From NCBI GenBank assembly GCA_050251615.1, contig JBFWMM010000006.1, forward strand, positions 17,677 to 81,676: a stretch of DNA of 64,000 nt. The letters are read 5' to 3'. The notes under the pieces are model-generated. The model had not been told where the DNA came from, made no database searches, and saw only the letters and a list, made by a program, of their open reading frames with translations. Origin of the DNA: Sedimentisphaera sp050251615. GTDB taxonomy: Bacteria; Planctomycetota; Phycisphaerae; Sedimentisphaerales; Sedimentisphaeraceae. A program made the translations under genes and the position numbers. This document shows, piece by piece, positions 18,118-27,481 of this stretch (position 1 is its first letter; the number at the start of each line of letters is the position of its first letter).

Positions 18118-18648
18118 ATGCTTATGCATGACAATCACAACAAAGCTGAATTCTTAAGGCTATACACTGCCATACAGCCCAAATTGTATTCATACATTCT
18201 GGCGGTCGTCCATAATCGCAGTGATGCGGAGGATCTCTTTCAGGAGGCGTCTGTGGTTATGTGGGACAAATACGAAAAGTATGACAGGGAGCAGGCTTTC
18301 GGTGCGTGGGCGATAGGGATTGCCAAGAACAAGGTATTCGAGTATCTGCGAAATAACAAGAAGACCAAGGTCGTACTCAGCGACCAATTTTACTGCGACA
18401 TTTCAGAGCTTGCCGAGAAAACAACAGATGATGTCAAAGCGCGAATTGAAGCGCTCAACGACTGTATGGGACAGTTGCGTGAGAAGGACCGGAAATTGAT
18501 GAGCCTGCGCTTCTACAGCAAAAAGACCGTGAGAGATATATCGCAGCTGTTGGAGCGTTCGACAAACAGCCTGTACAAATCATATACCAGAATCATCTGT
18601 CTTCTCCAGGAATGCGTATCCCGAAAATTAGATTGTGAGTGTCGGTGA
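18118..18648 (+). CDS. ECF-like RNA polymerase sigma factor (module 2)
   Basis: A 176-residue sigma factor with regions 2 and 4. Region 2 has VVHNRSDAEDLFQEASVVMW and AWAIGIAKNKVFEYLRNNKK; region 4 has LMSLRFYSKKTVRDISQLLE. A GAAAGG site lies 7 bases before the ATG. Its stop overlaps the start of the following FecR gene (TGATG), so the two products are made together, as expected for a sigma/anti-sigma pair. Confidence 0.93.
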   Translation: MLMHDNHNKAEFLRLYTAIQPKLYSYILAVVHNRSDAEDLFQEASVVMWDKYEKYDREQAFGAWAIGIAKNKVFEYLRNNKKTKVVLSDQFYCDISELAEKTTDDVKARIEALNDCMGQLREKDRKLMSLRFYSKKTVRDISQLLERSTNSLYKSYTRIICLLQECVSRKLDCECR

Positions 18649-20378
18649 TGGACTTGAAATCAAAAGAATTCCAAAACGCGGAACTGTTGCTTCGTCTGCT
18701 CGAAGGAGACGCAGACGACTCTGTAATCGAGTCGATACAGCAATGGCTCGATACCGACCCACAGGCCGGCCCAAAGTATCTTGAATTCATCAACAACTAC
18801 GCCGCCGTCAAGCTGTATTCAGAGATGCAACTGGCGCCTCTGTTTGAAGACAAGCAGGTAGCGGAGACGGGTTATGACCAGGCTCTTTTGAAAGAGCTGG
18901 CTGAAATGGAGCAGAACGCCCCCAGAATTGACCATACAGACGAACAAACCCCGCAGCAGCACATCCGGAATACTGTCCGCCCGAAACTCGGCAGAAGGAA
19001 AGTGAGCAGGTTCGAGAAGATTATCTTCACGGCAAACATAGCGGCGCTTCTGTTCATTATGCTGTTTGTTAAATTCTATCCGGCTGAATCGAAAAGTATT
19101 GAAGTGGCAACGGTTATCGACCAGATTGATGCCCGCTGGGCGCAGTCGGATAAAGTTATCGCGAATGGCTTCCGTCTTTCGACGAACAGCGAGCCGCTGA
19201 AGCTGGAAAAAGGCATTATAACGTTCCGATACGATGAAGGCGTGGATGTTGTTATCGAGGCGCCGGCGCTCTTCAAGATAGACCAGTCGCGCGTGATTTT
19301 AGATTATGGCCGCTTGTTCAGCGCGGTTTCAAACGCAGGGCTCGGCTTTACCGTCAAGACGCCCACATCTCAGTTTGTCGATCTCGGCACAGAGTTCGGC
19401 GTGCAGGCAGATATTAACGGCTCATCCGAGCTGCATGTCATAAAGGGCAAAGTTCAGCTCTTCGCTGGAGCGCAGGGCAACACCAGGAGCAGCGTTCTTG
19501 TAACTGAAAATAACGCCGTTCGCTATGATGCAGAGAGCAAACAGACAAAAGATATACCAGTCAAGAAAAAGACTTTTGTTCGCGGCATCAATTCTGATTC
19601 AGGGTCGGTCTGGCGCGGCGAAGCGGTAATAGACCTCGCTGATATTGTCGGAGGCGGAAATGGTTTCGGCACAGGCATAATAAATAGCGGCATTGAAACC
19701 GGTACCGGCCGGCGGTTCTTATCTCCGGACCCTGCTTTGGAGCAGAGCAAGGTTACCGGCATTCTCAAAGGAAGCGCGGCTTATAACGTGGTGAGCCTGC
19801 CGCTGATTGACGGGGTATTCGTGCCTGACAGCCGAAACGGGGCGGTTCAGGTAACATCCGCCGGCCACTTGTTCGATGGCTTTACAGAGGGGCGCGAAGT
19901 GTTCTGGGGTAACATTTTCAATGGCGCCTGGCACGCCTCGGATACCTCCATAAAGCACAGCTTGAAACTGAACGGCCAGACATACGGAACCGCTGAACAT
20001 CCGGCCATCTCGTTACACTCAAATCAAGGCATCACCTTTGATTTGCAGGCAATACGCAAGATGTTACCCCGCGGGAAGATCACTGTGTTTACGTCTCGGT
20101 TCGGTGTTTCTGAAACCGTGGCTCTTGATCCATCATTCACACCGAAAGGGGATGCCTTGAACAATGGCGAAGTAAACTGCTGGGTGCTGATAGACGGCAA
20201 GGCAAAATACAACCGCAATGATATTTCTTATCAGCAGGGCGCAATTGAGATCGAAATAGAGATAGCGGAGAAAGACCGCTTTCTGACTTTAGTAGTAACT
20301 GAAGCAGGCGACAGGCGTGCATATGACTGGGCGCTGTTCGCAGAGCCCCGCCTCTCGCTTGATATGAGCGCCGACTGA
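18648..20378 (+). CDS. FecR-type transmembrane regulator with carbohydrate-binding-like C terminus (module 2)
   Basis: A 576-residue paralog of the FecR proteins at 12827 and 25137. The ATG at 18648 overlaps the sigma stop; a GTG three codons earlier is possible. Cytoplasmic helical part 1-118 (NAELLLRLLEGDADDSVIE), transmembrane helix about 121-142 (IIFTANIAALLFIMLFVKF), FecR domain about 180-285 (DEGVDVVIEAPALF, VDLGTEFGVQADINGSSEL) and an NPCBM-like outer domain about 440-570 (ISLHSNQGITFDLQAIRK, RFLTLVVTEAGD, YDWALFAEPRLSL). In FecR systems the outer part relays an extracellular signal to the sigma factor; here the outer domain suggests a glycan ligand, which is inference. Confidence 0.87.
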   Translation: MDLKSKEFQNAELLLRLLEGDADDSVIESIQQWLDTDPQAGPKYLEFINNYAAVKLYSEMQLAPLFEDKQVAETGYDQALLKELAEMEQNAPRIDHTDEQTPQQHIRNTVRPKLGRRKVSRFEKIIFTANIAALLFIMLFVKFYPAESKSIEVATVIDQIDARWAQSDKVIANGFRLSTNSEPLKLEKGIITFRYDEGVDVVIEAPALFKIDQSRVILDYGRLFSAVSNAGLGFTVKTPTSQFVDLGTEFGVQADINGSSELHVIKGKVQLFAGAQGNTRSSVLVTENNAVRYDAESKQTKDIPVKKKTFVRGINSDSGSVWRGEAVIDLADIVGGGNGFGTGIINSGIETGTGRRFLSPDPALEQSKVTGILKGSAAYNVVSLPLIDGVFVPDSRNGAVQVTSAGHLFDGFTEGREVFWGNIFNGAWHASDTSIKHSLKLNGQTYGTAEHPAISLHSNQGITFDLQAIRKMLPRGKITVFTSRFGVSETVALDPSFTPKGDALNNGEVNCWVLIDGKAKYNRNDISYQQGAIEIEIEIAEKDRFLTLVVTEAGDRRAYDWALFAEPRLSLDMSAD

Positions 20379-20487
20379 CTGCTTCGGCTTACAGAGCAGA
20401 TTAACAGGTTAGATGTGTAACGTTGGCCGCGCAGGCCGGCGAGAGATTTAAATATAATTGTTTTATGTTTTATGAAAGGCAAGTGTT

Positions 20488-22659
20488 ATGAAATTTATCA
20501 AAGCGATGAGTTTGATGTTGGCCCTGCTTCTGGCGGTATCGACCGCGCAGGCGGAATTAGTCGGCCATTGGACGTTCGATGAGGTAAGCGGCCCAGCTTT
20601 AGACAGCTCAGGCAACGGTTATGACGGAGCGATTGTTGGCACGGTCGCCCGCGGCCAGGCCGGCAAGATCGGCGGAGCGTATCAGTTCAGCGGTGCCGGC
20701 TGGGTGAACACAGGCGTGGACACGGTTACATCCAAAATCATCAATTTCCCGATTTCCATTTCATACTGGCTCAGCAGCACCGCGACCACATCGACCGAAT
20801 GTGCCGTGTGGATGGGCAGAAACGGCGCCGACAATCAATACCTTCAAACAGGCATAAATGCCGGCAACGCAAATGCCGTATATCGCAACACGGAATTCGG
20901 CAATTCGGAGGCTATCGTGGATGGCGGAGCGAGCCATACAGAAGGCGACGGCAACTGGCATCATATCGTTGCTGTATTCCCCGATGCAACGCAGCGCTTT
21001 GTTTATGTTGACGGCAAGTTGGGCGCCAGCAAGACTTTCACCCAATCTTACTATACCGGAACCAACCAGCTTGCAATCGGCAGCAACAACCGCCGCAGCT
21101 CTCTGACAGACCCGTTTGACGGCCTTATTGATGATGTGCAGCTCTATGATGAAGTTTTGTCAGATCAGGCCATCTTGAACATCTACGCCATCGGACTTGG
21201 CGATATTGCCACGAGCCCCGTTCCTGCCGGAGATGCCGTTGACCCTACGACAGCGACTGTTCTCTCCTGGAAAGCCCCCTCGGCATATACTCCAGAAGTC
21301 GGCTATAACGTGCGTCTCTGGAAAACTTCAGACGCTACAGAGCCGAATGTCATTGACATTACCAACGCAAGCGCCATGCCAGGTATCACCGTTTCGCTGG
21401 ACTACGATTCTACTTACAGCTGGCAGGTTAATTCCTTCGAGCCCGAAGGCATTGCAGGTAATGCCTCCGACGACATTATACATTACGGCTTGATCTGGTC
21501 TTTCACAACAAAGCCCTCGATTCCAGTTATTACAGCCGGCCCCTTTGACGCGTCAGCGGCTCCTGGCGAGGCAGCTCAGATTTCTCTTGAGTACACAAGC
21601 CTCAGCCCTGCGACAAGCTCTGCCTGGGAAAAACTGCCCAACGGTGCGACAGAGTGGGTTCCCGCCAGCGGCTCAAGCGCTATCGATGAGAGCGGCGAAA
21701 TCAACACCGTTACGCTCACAATCCCTTCTGTAGAGCTGACAGATGAGGGCCTGTACAGATGTACAGTCTTTAATACCGGCGGAAGCGAAGTATCGGGGAC
21801 TGCTTCTCTTGTGGTAGAGCGCCTTCTGGCTTACTACGCCTTTGAGGGCAACGCCAACGACACAAACGGCGGCGCTGTAACAAATGATGGCACACCGACA
21901 GTCGGCGGTGGCAATGTCCCCGACATTACTTACGCGACAAGCCTCGCGGGCCTTGGCGACTGCGTTGTATTCAACGCGTCAACAGAAGCGACGGATCCGA
22001 ACCAGAGTTATATCGAGCTTCCGCTTGCGGCATACCCGAATTCAAACATCGGCGGCGGTGTAACCACAGGCACAATCACCTGCTGGGTAAAGCCGAAGAG
22101 CACCGGCTCGGTCATCGGCACGTTCAACGAAGGGCTTACAACAGGCTTCTTATTCTCCGTTCAGACCGACACAAGCATGAGAATCTTCAGGCGCAACGAG
22201 TACAATAACGAGAACAACGTGTATTTCGGCCAGAATACTCCGTACAACAGCGAAACCTGGTACTATATCGCAGCGACCTGGGGCGATGAAGACGGCAAGG
22301 TAAAAACATACTTCGCCGCGGCAGACGGCACCGGCTACATCGAAGACAACGTAGATTCGATACCCGCGGTCTTTAATCCGTGGCAGTACCCTCTGACAAT
22401 CGGCGGCAATAACGCCCGCGGTACGGTTGATACTTTCTTCAAGTCAGGCTCGATGCTGGATGATCTCAAGATCTACAACTACGCACTGGCGCCCGAGGAA
22501 GTTGCCGCGCAGTTCAACGCCGTTACCGGCAATACGATATGTATTGTTCCCGATTTCGAGGGCAACTACTTCGATGCGAACAGCGACTGCATCGTTGACC
22601 TGAGCGACTTCGCAGAATTCGCAGGTTCATGGATGGCCACAGGCCTGTACCTTCCCTGA
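20488..22659 (+). CDS. Secreted protein with two LamG domains, Ig-like domain and dockerin-like tail
   Basis: A 723-residue secreted protein. AAAGG precedes the ATG by 8 bases; the signal peptide is MKFIKAMSLMLALLLAVSTAQA. Residues about 25-240 form a LamG/concanavalin domain (HWTFDEVSGPALDSSGNGYD, NWHHIVAVFPDATQRFVYVDG), followed by fibronectin/Ig-like sheets (about 245-460; DEGLYRCTVFNTGGSEVSG), a second LamG (about 465-690) and the tail DLSDFAEFAGSWMATGLYLP. The domain order mirrors the gene at 15506. It follows the second sigma/FecR pair and is closed by a terminator, so it is the probable target or partner of module 2. Confidence 0.87.
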   Translation: MKFIKAMSLMLALLLAVSTAQAELVGHWTFDEVSGPALDSSGNGYDGAIVGTVARGQAGKIGGAYQFSGAGWVNTGVDTVTSKIINFPISISYWLSSTATTSTECAVWMGRNGADNQYLQTGINAGNANAVYRNTEFGNSEAIVDGGASHTEGDGNWHHIVAVFPDATQRFVYVDGKLGASKTFTQSYYTGTNQLAIGSNNRRSSLTDPFDGLIDDVQLYDEVLSDQAILNIYAIGLGDIATSPVPAGDAVDPTTATVLSWKAPSAYTPEVGYNVRLWKTSDATEPNVIDITNASAMPGITVSLDYDSTYSWQVNSFEPEGIAGNASDDIIHYGLIWSFTTKPSIPVITAGPFDASAAPGEAAQISLEYTSLSPATSSAWEKLPNGATEWVPASGSSAIDESGEINTVTLTIPSVELTDEGLYRCTVFNTGGSEVSGTASLVVERLLAYYAFEGNANDTNGGAVTNDGTPTVGGGNVPDITYATSLAGLGDCVVFNASTEATDPNQSYIELPLAAYPNSNIGGGVTTGTITCWVKPKSTGSVIGTFNEGLTTGFLFSVQTDTSMRIFRRNEYNNENNVYFGQNTPYNSETWYYIAATWGDEDGKVKTYFAAADGTGYIEDNVDSIPAVFNPWQYPLTIGGNNARGTVDTFFKSGSMLDDLKIYNYALAPEEVAAQFNAVTGNTICIVPDFEGNYFDANSDCIVDLSDFAEFAGSWMATGLYLP

Positions 22660-22699
22660 ACAACTGATTGATTTTCCGTAAAAATCGGCCGCCCCGTTT

Positions 22700-22720
22700 A
22701 ACCGCGAGGCGGTTTTTTTT
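22700..22720 (+). terminator. Intrinsic terminator after the two-LamG protein gene
   Basis: AACCGC (22700-22705), loop GAG, GCGGTT (22709-22714), then a T run to 22720. It ends the module 2 unit about 40 bases past the stop. Confidence 0.7.
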
Positions 22721-22752
22721 ATATTTACGTGAGTTTTTGATTTTATTTTGTG

Positions 22753-22780
22753 TTGACACCCCCTCGTAATATGGTACAAT
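22753..22780 (+). promoter_or_regulatory. Strong sigma-70-type promoter of a PEP-CTERM gene
   Basis: TTGACA (22753-22758), 16 bases, TACAAT (22775-22780). The start would leave a leader of about 105 bases before the ATG at 22891; the leader contains a small GGCGC/GCGCC hairpin but no riboswitch I recognise. Confidence 0.7.
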
Positions 22781-22890
22781 CGGCGATAGCCCGGGTTGGG
22801 GTAAGTGGTTATGGCAGTGGGCGCGAGCGCCGGAGTATGGCGCGAAAGTGCTTGTAAACTTTTTTATGGTTTCAGAATGGAGACTTGATT

Positions 22891-23724
22891 ATGGGTAAAA
22901 ATCTCAAATTTCACCTGATGTTGTCTTTGATTCTGGTTGCGGCTTCGTTTGGTAATGTAGTCGCGTACTGGAATTTCGAGGACGGCACAGCAGACCAGCC
23001 TTTCACTCCGGCTGGTGAAGCTAACGGCAGCGGCTACACAACTGACGTAGTAAACGGCTATCAAATGCACGGATGGAACGATCAGTACGGCCCCTCCTAC
23101 TCGTCAACAACAGCGGATGGCAGCAGACTTTCGATGCGTTCAAATGGTCAAGATGGTTATGTTTATGATGTGGCCATGGTTGGATGGTCGCCCACGAGCT
23201 GGACGATTGAAACCGCTATCAACCTCGACAACGCCTCCGGCTGGCAGACAATCATCGGTCGCGATGGTTCAAGCCAGGGCGAAAGTGAAGCGGACTTCTA
23301 CCTCCAGAACAATGGCCTTGATGACAGGTTCAGGCTGAACTTCGACACAGTCGGCGGCCAGCGCTGGGTTCTGGACAGTGACATAGTCGCTGCTTCTGCA
23401 ACATGGTATGCTGTTGCTGTTATGAGCGATGGCGTAACGCTTTCTATGTACATTGACGAAGGCAATGGGTACCAGTTGTCAAACTCTCTGGATATTTCCG
23501 CACAGAGCGTAGCGGACAACGCATTGCAGCCAGGCTATACCTGGACTTTCGGCCGCGGCTGGTTCGACGGCAATCAGGCAGACAAGATCTACGGCTATAT
23601 GGATAATGTTCGCTTCAGCGACACGACCCTTGCTACCGACCAGCTTGTTGCTCTGGTTCCCGAGCCTGCCACAATGGCACTGCTCGGCCTTGGCGGATTC
23701 CTTATTCGCAAGCGCAAAGCGTAA
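22891..23724 (+). CDS. PEP-CTERM surface protein with LamG-like domain
   Basis: A 277-residue exported protein. The ATG at 22891 has GGAG 9 bases upstream; a TTG two codons earlier is less likely. Signal peptide about residues 1-24 (LMLSLILVAASFGNVVAYW). A single LamG/concanavalin-like sandwich (about 25-250) carries SWTIETAINLDNASGWQTII and YAVAVMSDGVTLSMYIDEG. The tail VPEPATMALLGLGGFLIRKR is a complete PEP-CTERM sorting signal (PEP motif, helix, basic end), recognised by exosortase systems for envelope attachment. It is a single-gene unit with its own promoter and terminator. Confidence 0.88.
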   Translation: MGKNLKFHLMLSLILVAASFGNVVAYWNFEDGTADQPFTPAGEANGSGYTTDVVNGYQMHGWNDQYGPSYSSTTADGSRLSMRSNGQDGYVYDVAMVGWSPTSWTIETAINLDNASGWQTIIGRDGSSQGESEADFYLQNNGLDDRFRLNFDTVGGQRWVLDSDIVAASATWYAVAVMSDGVTLSMYIDEGNGYQLSNSLDISAQSVADNALQPGYTWTFGRGWFDGNQADKIYGYMDNVRFSDTTLATDQLVALVPEPATMALLGLGGFLIRKRKA

Positions 23725-23768
23725 GCTTTCAAAGACGAGCACAGGCTCGTAAACAGATACCGATAAAA

Positions 23769-23802
23769 GGGGGGAATTAATAATTCACCTCTTTTTTTCT
23801 TT
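23769..23802 (+). terminator. Intrinsic terminator after the PEP-CTERM gene
   Basis: GGGGGGAATTA (23769-23779) pairs with TAATTCACCTC (23781-23791) with one mismatch and one G-U, followed by TTTTTTTCTTTT. It is about 45 bases past the stop codon. Confidence 0.7.
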
Positions 23803-23889
23803 TCAGGTCTCCCCGAGCTCTGCGAACATAAGGCGGTCTTTTGCCTGTATTTGTAATTAGCCGAATAATAAAAAAGAGAAGGCGGGTGC

Positions 23890-23918
23890 TTTACATACTC
23901 GCAAAATGATGTTATCCT
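23890..23918 (+). promoter_or_regulatory. Possible promoter of the unknown 352-residue protein gene
   Basis: TTTACA (23890-23895), 17 bases, TATCCT (23913-23918), about 55 bases before the ATG at 23974. The -10 match is moderate. Confidence 0.4.
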
Positions 23919-23973
23919 GATACCCTGAGTATTTCTGATTGTTTGCACTGAACGCTTGAACAGGAGGCAGATT

Positions 23974-25032
23974 ATGGCATCGGCAGAAGACGGCAACGTA
24001 TTCAAAGCGGTAGGAGAGGCTTTTGCAAGGTACGAAAGACCTGAAAAATATCCCTCGTTCCAATGCGATTGTAGCGCTATCGATATGGAAATGAAGGAGC
24101 TTCTTGATGCCGCAAAAGGGATTCTCGCTGATTTTAAGTTTTGCGGCAGTGGCAAGTTTTCCCCCGATGAGCTCAGGTTTCTGCTCGATATAGAAACGTA
24201 CGGCATCAGCTATGCCGTCAACCGCCGCCAAATCAGCAAAGATGATATGCTCTTGCGGCTCGCCGGCATCAGCGAAAGGATAGGCGAGGTATTAGTGGAA
24301 AAGCTGCTGAGCAAACCCGTCAGCCGCCAGTTATACACAAACAACATCATGATATTGCCCGTAGAATCCGGCAAGACTGTGAAATTCACTCTCCGCGCAA
24401 AGCGCCTTGAAAGCATAAAAACTAATCAGGGCAACCTGCATTACAGCAGGCGCGGGCAGATAGTGCAAATGCACAAAGGCAAACACTACCGCCTGCTTTA
24501 TTCGAACCACGCCATTAAGAGACTCTATCTGAGATTCAGCCCGAACGGACAGGTGGGGTATGCCTCAAACTGCCATATCTATAAACTGCTTGAAGAGGGT
24601 GGCCGCTTCGATACATTTACCATGGATCAGGGAAATGGCAAGCGGCAGTATTATGCCAGACTGTACGCGCCGATTGCCGATGATTTCACAGCGGTATCCT
24701 GTTCTTCTGTAATGGAGGAGTATGATGCGGAAAAGAAATATCTCATACTTCTCGGCTACTACCCTCTTGGCATCGCCAGACATGGCAAAAAGGGGTATGC
24801 TTGTGCAGAAACATTTCTTACTCCCGGTATGAATGGTACGCCGGAACACAGGTATATGATGGGTGATGCGGATATTGATAATCAGGAAAGGAAGAAGCTG
24901 CTTGACAGCCTCGACAGATCCTCAACGTACGAAAAGGTGCTGAAAAACAGAGACTTCTACGCCTTTGAGCAATTTCATAAAAACGTAACACCGATGTTCA
25001 TAGAGGACGACGGCTCGTATTTCGAGCCTTGA
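23974..25032 (+). CDS. Protein of unknown function
   Basis: A 352-residue soluble protein that I do not recognise. The start at 23974 has an excellent GGAGG site 8 bases upstream, so the gene is real. No signal peptide or membrane helix is visible. The N-terminal third is helical and charged (about 1-120, DELRFLLDIETYGISYAVN); the middle has basic beta-rich stretches (KTVKFTLRAKRLESIK, HYRLLYSNHAIKRLYLRF, about 135-190); the last third is acidic and ends SYFEP. The basic middle could bind nucleic acid, but nothing proves it. It sits alone between the PEP-CTERM gene and the third FecR gene, facing the latter. Confidence 0.8.
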   Translation: MASAEDGNVFKAVGEAFARYERPEKYPSFQCDCSAIDMEMKELLDAAKGILADFKFCGSGKFSPDELRFLLDIETYGISYAVNRRQISKDDMLLRLAGISERIGEVLVEKLLSKPVSRQLYTNNIMILPVESGKTVKFTLRAKRLESIKTNQGNLHYSRRGQIVQMHKGKHYRLLYSNHAIKRLYLRFSPNGQVGYASNCHIYKLLEEGGRFDTFTMDQGNGKRQYYARLYAPIADDFTAVSCSSVMEEYDAEKKYLILLGYYPLGIARHGKKGYACAETFLTPGMNGTPEHRYMMGDADIDNQERKKLLDSLDRSSTYEKVLKNRDFYAFEQFHKNVTPMFIEDDGSYFEP

Positions 25033-25051
25033 ATTCAGGCTAAATAAAAAC

Positions 25052-25121
25052 CGCAGGGACGTCTTACACCCCCCCCCGCCGCCCACCTTCAGCGCCTCTT
25101 CTACGCTTTGCTGTCCCTGCG
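25052..25121. repeat. Long-range inverted repeat between convergent genes
   Basis: CGCAGGGAC (25052-25060) and GTCCCTGCG (25113-25121) can form a 9-pair stem closing a 52-base loop that includes a run of nine C (25069-25077). It lies between two convergent genes; no clean T run follows, so a terminator role is uncertain. Confidence 0.45.
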
Positions 25122-25136
25122 CAAAGAGAGTGTCTG

Positions 25137-26816
25137 TCAGTTCATTTTCAGTGTGATGCGCGGCTGAGCCACTACGCACCAGTCGTAGAGGAGCTTCTCA
25201 TCAGTGTCGGTTACCATAAGCGTAAGGAAGCGCCCTTTGTTCAGCGGCAATGAGACAACCTCTCCGTTCTGTGCCGCGCTCGCAGCCTCTTTGCTCAGTT
25301 TGAGCTCGCCATCAATGAGTATATACCAATCCAGCAGAACCGGCTGGGCGTTTTTGAGGTCTTCAGGCACTCCGATAATCGCTTCAAATCTGTCTATTTC
25401 AGCACCGTTTACAGCCCTGCGCATTTTTTCAATATCGAATGTTATGGCTGAATTTGAGTGCATATAGATCGCCGGACTTCCCTGAACTCCGTACTTCCTG
25501 CCGTTTAAGTGCAGGTCGAAGCAGCGGTAGTTAGGGCCGTAGGAATCCACAAACTGTTTCAGAAGCCTGGGGCGCTCTGAGATATTCGGGCCGTTGCCTA
25601 TCGAACAGAAGTATCTGGTTGAAGTGGAATCAAGGCCGCTGTAGATATGTCCTGCGCTTGATACTTTCATCCTTCCGCCGATTGGAACAAATACGCCGTC
25701 AATAAATTCGTTGGCCACGTACATGTATTCACCGGTTGCCGGCTTATCGCCGAAATGTACGACATACCGGTCGGCCATAATGCCTGTTTCGGGGTTTACG
25801 CCCGCACCAAGTTTGCCCGTGCCAAAGCCGCTGCCGCCGCCGACTACATCGGCAAGAGATATAGAGCTCTGCCCGCGCCAGATCGTGTTTGAATCGGAGT
25901 CTATCCTCCTGACAAACATTTCATTATCAACGGGAATATTGCTGATTTTCTGCTCTGAAAGAGAAACGAGAACAGCCTTGCCCTCGGTAATCTCCATTGA
26001 TACACGGCTCGTATCGTCGAGACCGGCCATAGCCACTTTCCCCTTCATAGTGTGTACTTCCGTATCGCCGGCGAGGGAGGAATATACGCCGAACTCCGTA
26101 CCGAGGTCAACAACGCTCGTGTTGCCCGTCTTAACGCAGAAGCCGATTGCGCGCTGCGGAACCGTAGCGTAGAGGCGGCCATAATCGAATTTGATTGTGT
26201 CGATCGATAGAATCCGATACTTGGCAGGCGCTTCAATTGTTACTATTGCGCCATTGTCAAACGCAAGTTGCGCCATTCCCTCAAGCATAATCACATCACT
26301 TTGCGATACGTTCAGAGGCGCAGCCTTGGCCAGCACGGTATTTTCTCCGGCGCATTTTACGCCGATGCAATCCGCAACCACGCCGATCTTCTCGGGGCGC
26401 GGAGCGGCGAGGAAAAACGATGTAAGATACGGCAGAAGCGTAATGCAAATCATCGCAGCAACCGCTGCTACAAACAAATGTACTTTTTTCTTCGAGAACT
26501 CGCGCCTTGGCATCTCAATCTTTTCATAGCGATGCTTGCAGATTATCTCACGCTCAACAGCCGGCGCGCTCTTCTCTTCAAGAAGAAGCTGTTCGAGAAC
26601 ATTTTCGTCTATGCAGCTCGGGCAAATCACGTCATCATCGATCAAGTCGGAGATGCCCTTAAGCTTGAATCTGCTGTACAGATTTACATAATCTATGTAA
26701 TATGACCTCGCAGCCTCATCGGCTTCAAGACGCGCCGAGAGGTCTCTGATCTGCTCGCTTGTGGCGTTGCCATCAAGCGAAGCTTGTATTAAAATGTGCA
26801 GATTATCTTTATTCAT
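25137..26816 (-). CDS. FecR-type transmembrane regulator with carbohydrate-binding-like C terminus (module 3)
   Basis: A 559-residue paralog of the FecR proteins at 12827 and 18648, more diverged. Its start overlaps the end of the upstream sigma gene by 8 bases (ATGAATAA). Cytoplasmic part 1-108, transmembrane helix about 111-135 (VAAVAAMICITLLPYLTSFF), FecR domain about 185-295 (DNGAIVTIEAPAKYR, VDLGTEFGVYSSLAGDTEV), NPCBM-like outer domain about 420-559 (IYMHSNSAITFDIEKMRR, RFLTLMVTDTDE, YDWCVVAQPRITL). Unlike the other two modules no surface-protein gene follows on the same strand; the next gene downstream is convergent. Confidence 0.87.
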   Translation of the reverse strand: MNKDNLHILIQASLDGNATSEQIRDLSARLEADEAARSYYIDYVNLYSRFKLKGISDLIDDDVICPSCIDENVLEQLLLEEKSAPAVEREIICKHRYEKIEMPRREFSKKKVHLFVAAVAAMICITLLPYLTSFFLAAPRPEKIGVVADCIGVKCAGENTVLAKAAPLNVSQSDVIMLEGMAQLAFDNGAIVTIEAPAKYRILSIDTIKFDYGRLYATVPQRAIGFCVKTGNTSVVDLGTEFGVYSSLAGDTEVHTMKGKVAMAGLDDTSRVSMEITEGKAVLVSLSEQKISNIPVDNEMFVRRIDSDSNTIWRGQSSISLADVVGGGSGFGTGKLGAGVNPETGIMADRYVVHFGDKPATGEYMYVANEFIDGVFVPIGGRMKVSSAGHIYSGLDSTSTRYFCSIGNGPNISERPRLLKQFVDSYGPNYRCFDLHLNGRKYGVQGSPAIYMHSNSAITFDIEKMRRAVNGAEIDRFEAIIGVPEDLKNAQPVLLDWYILIDGELKLSKEAASAAQNGEVVSLPLNKGRFLTLMVTDTDEKLLYDWCVVAQPRITLKMN

Positions 26817-27342
26817 TCGCCATCTTTCTCCTTACGCACAAGAGCAGCAGGTTGTGTATCCTTGCTATGGCGTAGTGCGTAGCACGAGTAGATTTCATAA
26901 TACGCTCACCAATCGTCTTGAGCGTAAGGTTTTCTTCATAACGGAGCCGCATAAGTTCCACATCGGAGCCGGCCAGGTTTTTTATACAGCTTTTAAGTAT
27001 ACTGATTCTGGCATCCGCCGACTCCTGCTTTATAAACTCACTTTCTATGATTTCAAGCAGGCTTGAGCTGAATACTACCTTACGGTTCTTGTTCTTTTTG
27101 TAAAAACTCAACACCTGATAACGGGCAATGGTCATTGCCCAGCAGGTGAAGTCCATGTCTTCCTGGAAATTGCCGAACTTTCTCCACATAACGATAGTGC
27201 TTTCCTGCATAATGTCATCGGCATCGTTGCTGTTGGCAACCATGGAGAGAATATACGCGTAAACCCGCCGCTCATTCTTCATAAGCAGGCGGAGAAAACG
27301 GTTTGTGTTCTCATTATTAGCGTTTTCTAAAAAGTCATTCAT
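26809..27342 (-). CDS. ECF-like RNA polymerase sigma factor (module 3)
   Basis: A 177-residue sigma factor. The ATG at 27342 (MNDFLENANNENTNRFL) is chosen because GGGAAAAAG precedes it and a promoter overlaps the longer frame, which reaches 27420. Region 2 has MVANSNDADDIMQESTIVMW and CWAMTIARYQVLSFYKK; region 4 has LMRLRYEENLTLKTIGERI. It is translationally coupled to the FecR gene that follows. Confidence 0.92.
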   Translation of the reverse strand: MNDFLENANNENTNRFLRLLMKNERRVYAYILSMVANSNDADDIMQESTIVMWRKFGNFQEDMDFTCWAMTIARYQVLSFYKKNKNRKVVFSSSLLEIIESEFIKQESADARISILKSCIKNLAGSDVELMRLRYEENLTLKTIGERIMKSTRATHYAIARIHNLLLLCVRRKMANE

Positions 27343-27360
27343 ACTTTTTCCCGTAAGCAT

Positions 27361-27388
27361 AGTATCTCGAAACGACGTTTTTTTACAA
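27361..27388 (-). promoter_or_regulatory. Possible promoter of the third sigma gene
   Basis: On the minus strand TTGTAA (27388-27383), 16 bases, GATACT (27366-27361). It would give a leader of about a dozen bases before the ATG at 27342. Confidence 0.4.
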
Positions 27389-27481
27389 ATAATTCCCGCT
27401 TTGGAACGGTTTACATCCAAAATATAGAATTGTTATGCCGCGCCGCCGCGGCTTCAGGAGCGTTTGGAGGCAGTTTTACGA

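Noticed and set aside
22781..22890. Riboswitch in the leader of the PEP-CTERM gene
   Set aside because: The leader has a small hairpin, but I could not match it to the c-di-GMP, cobalamin, TPP or other classes I know.
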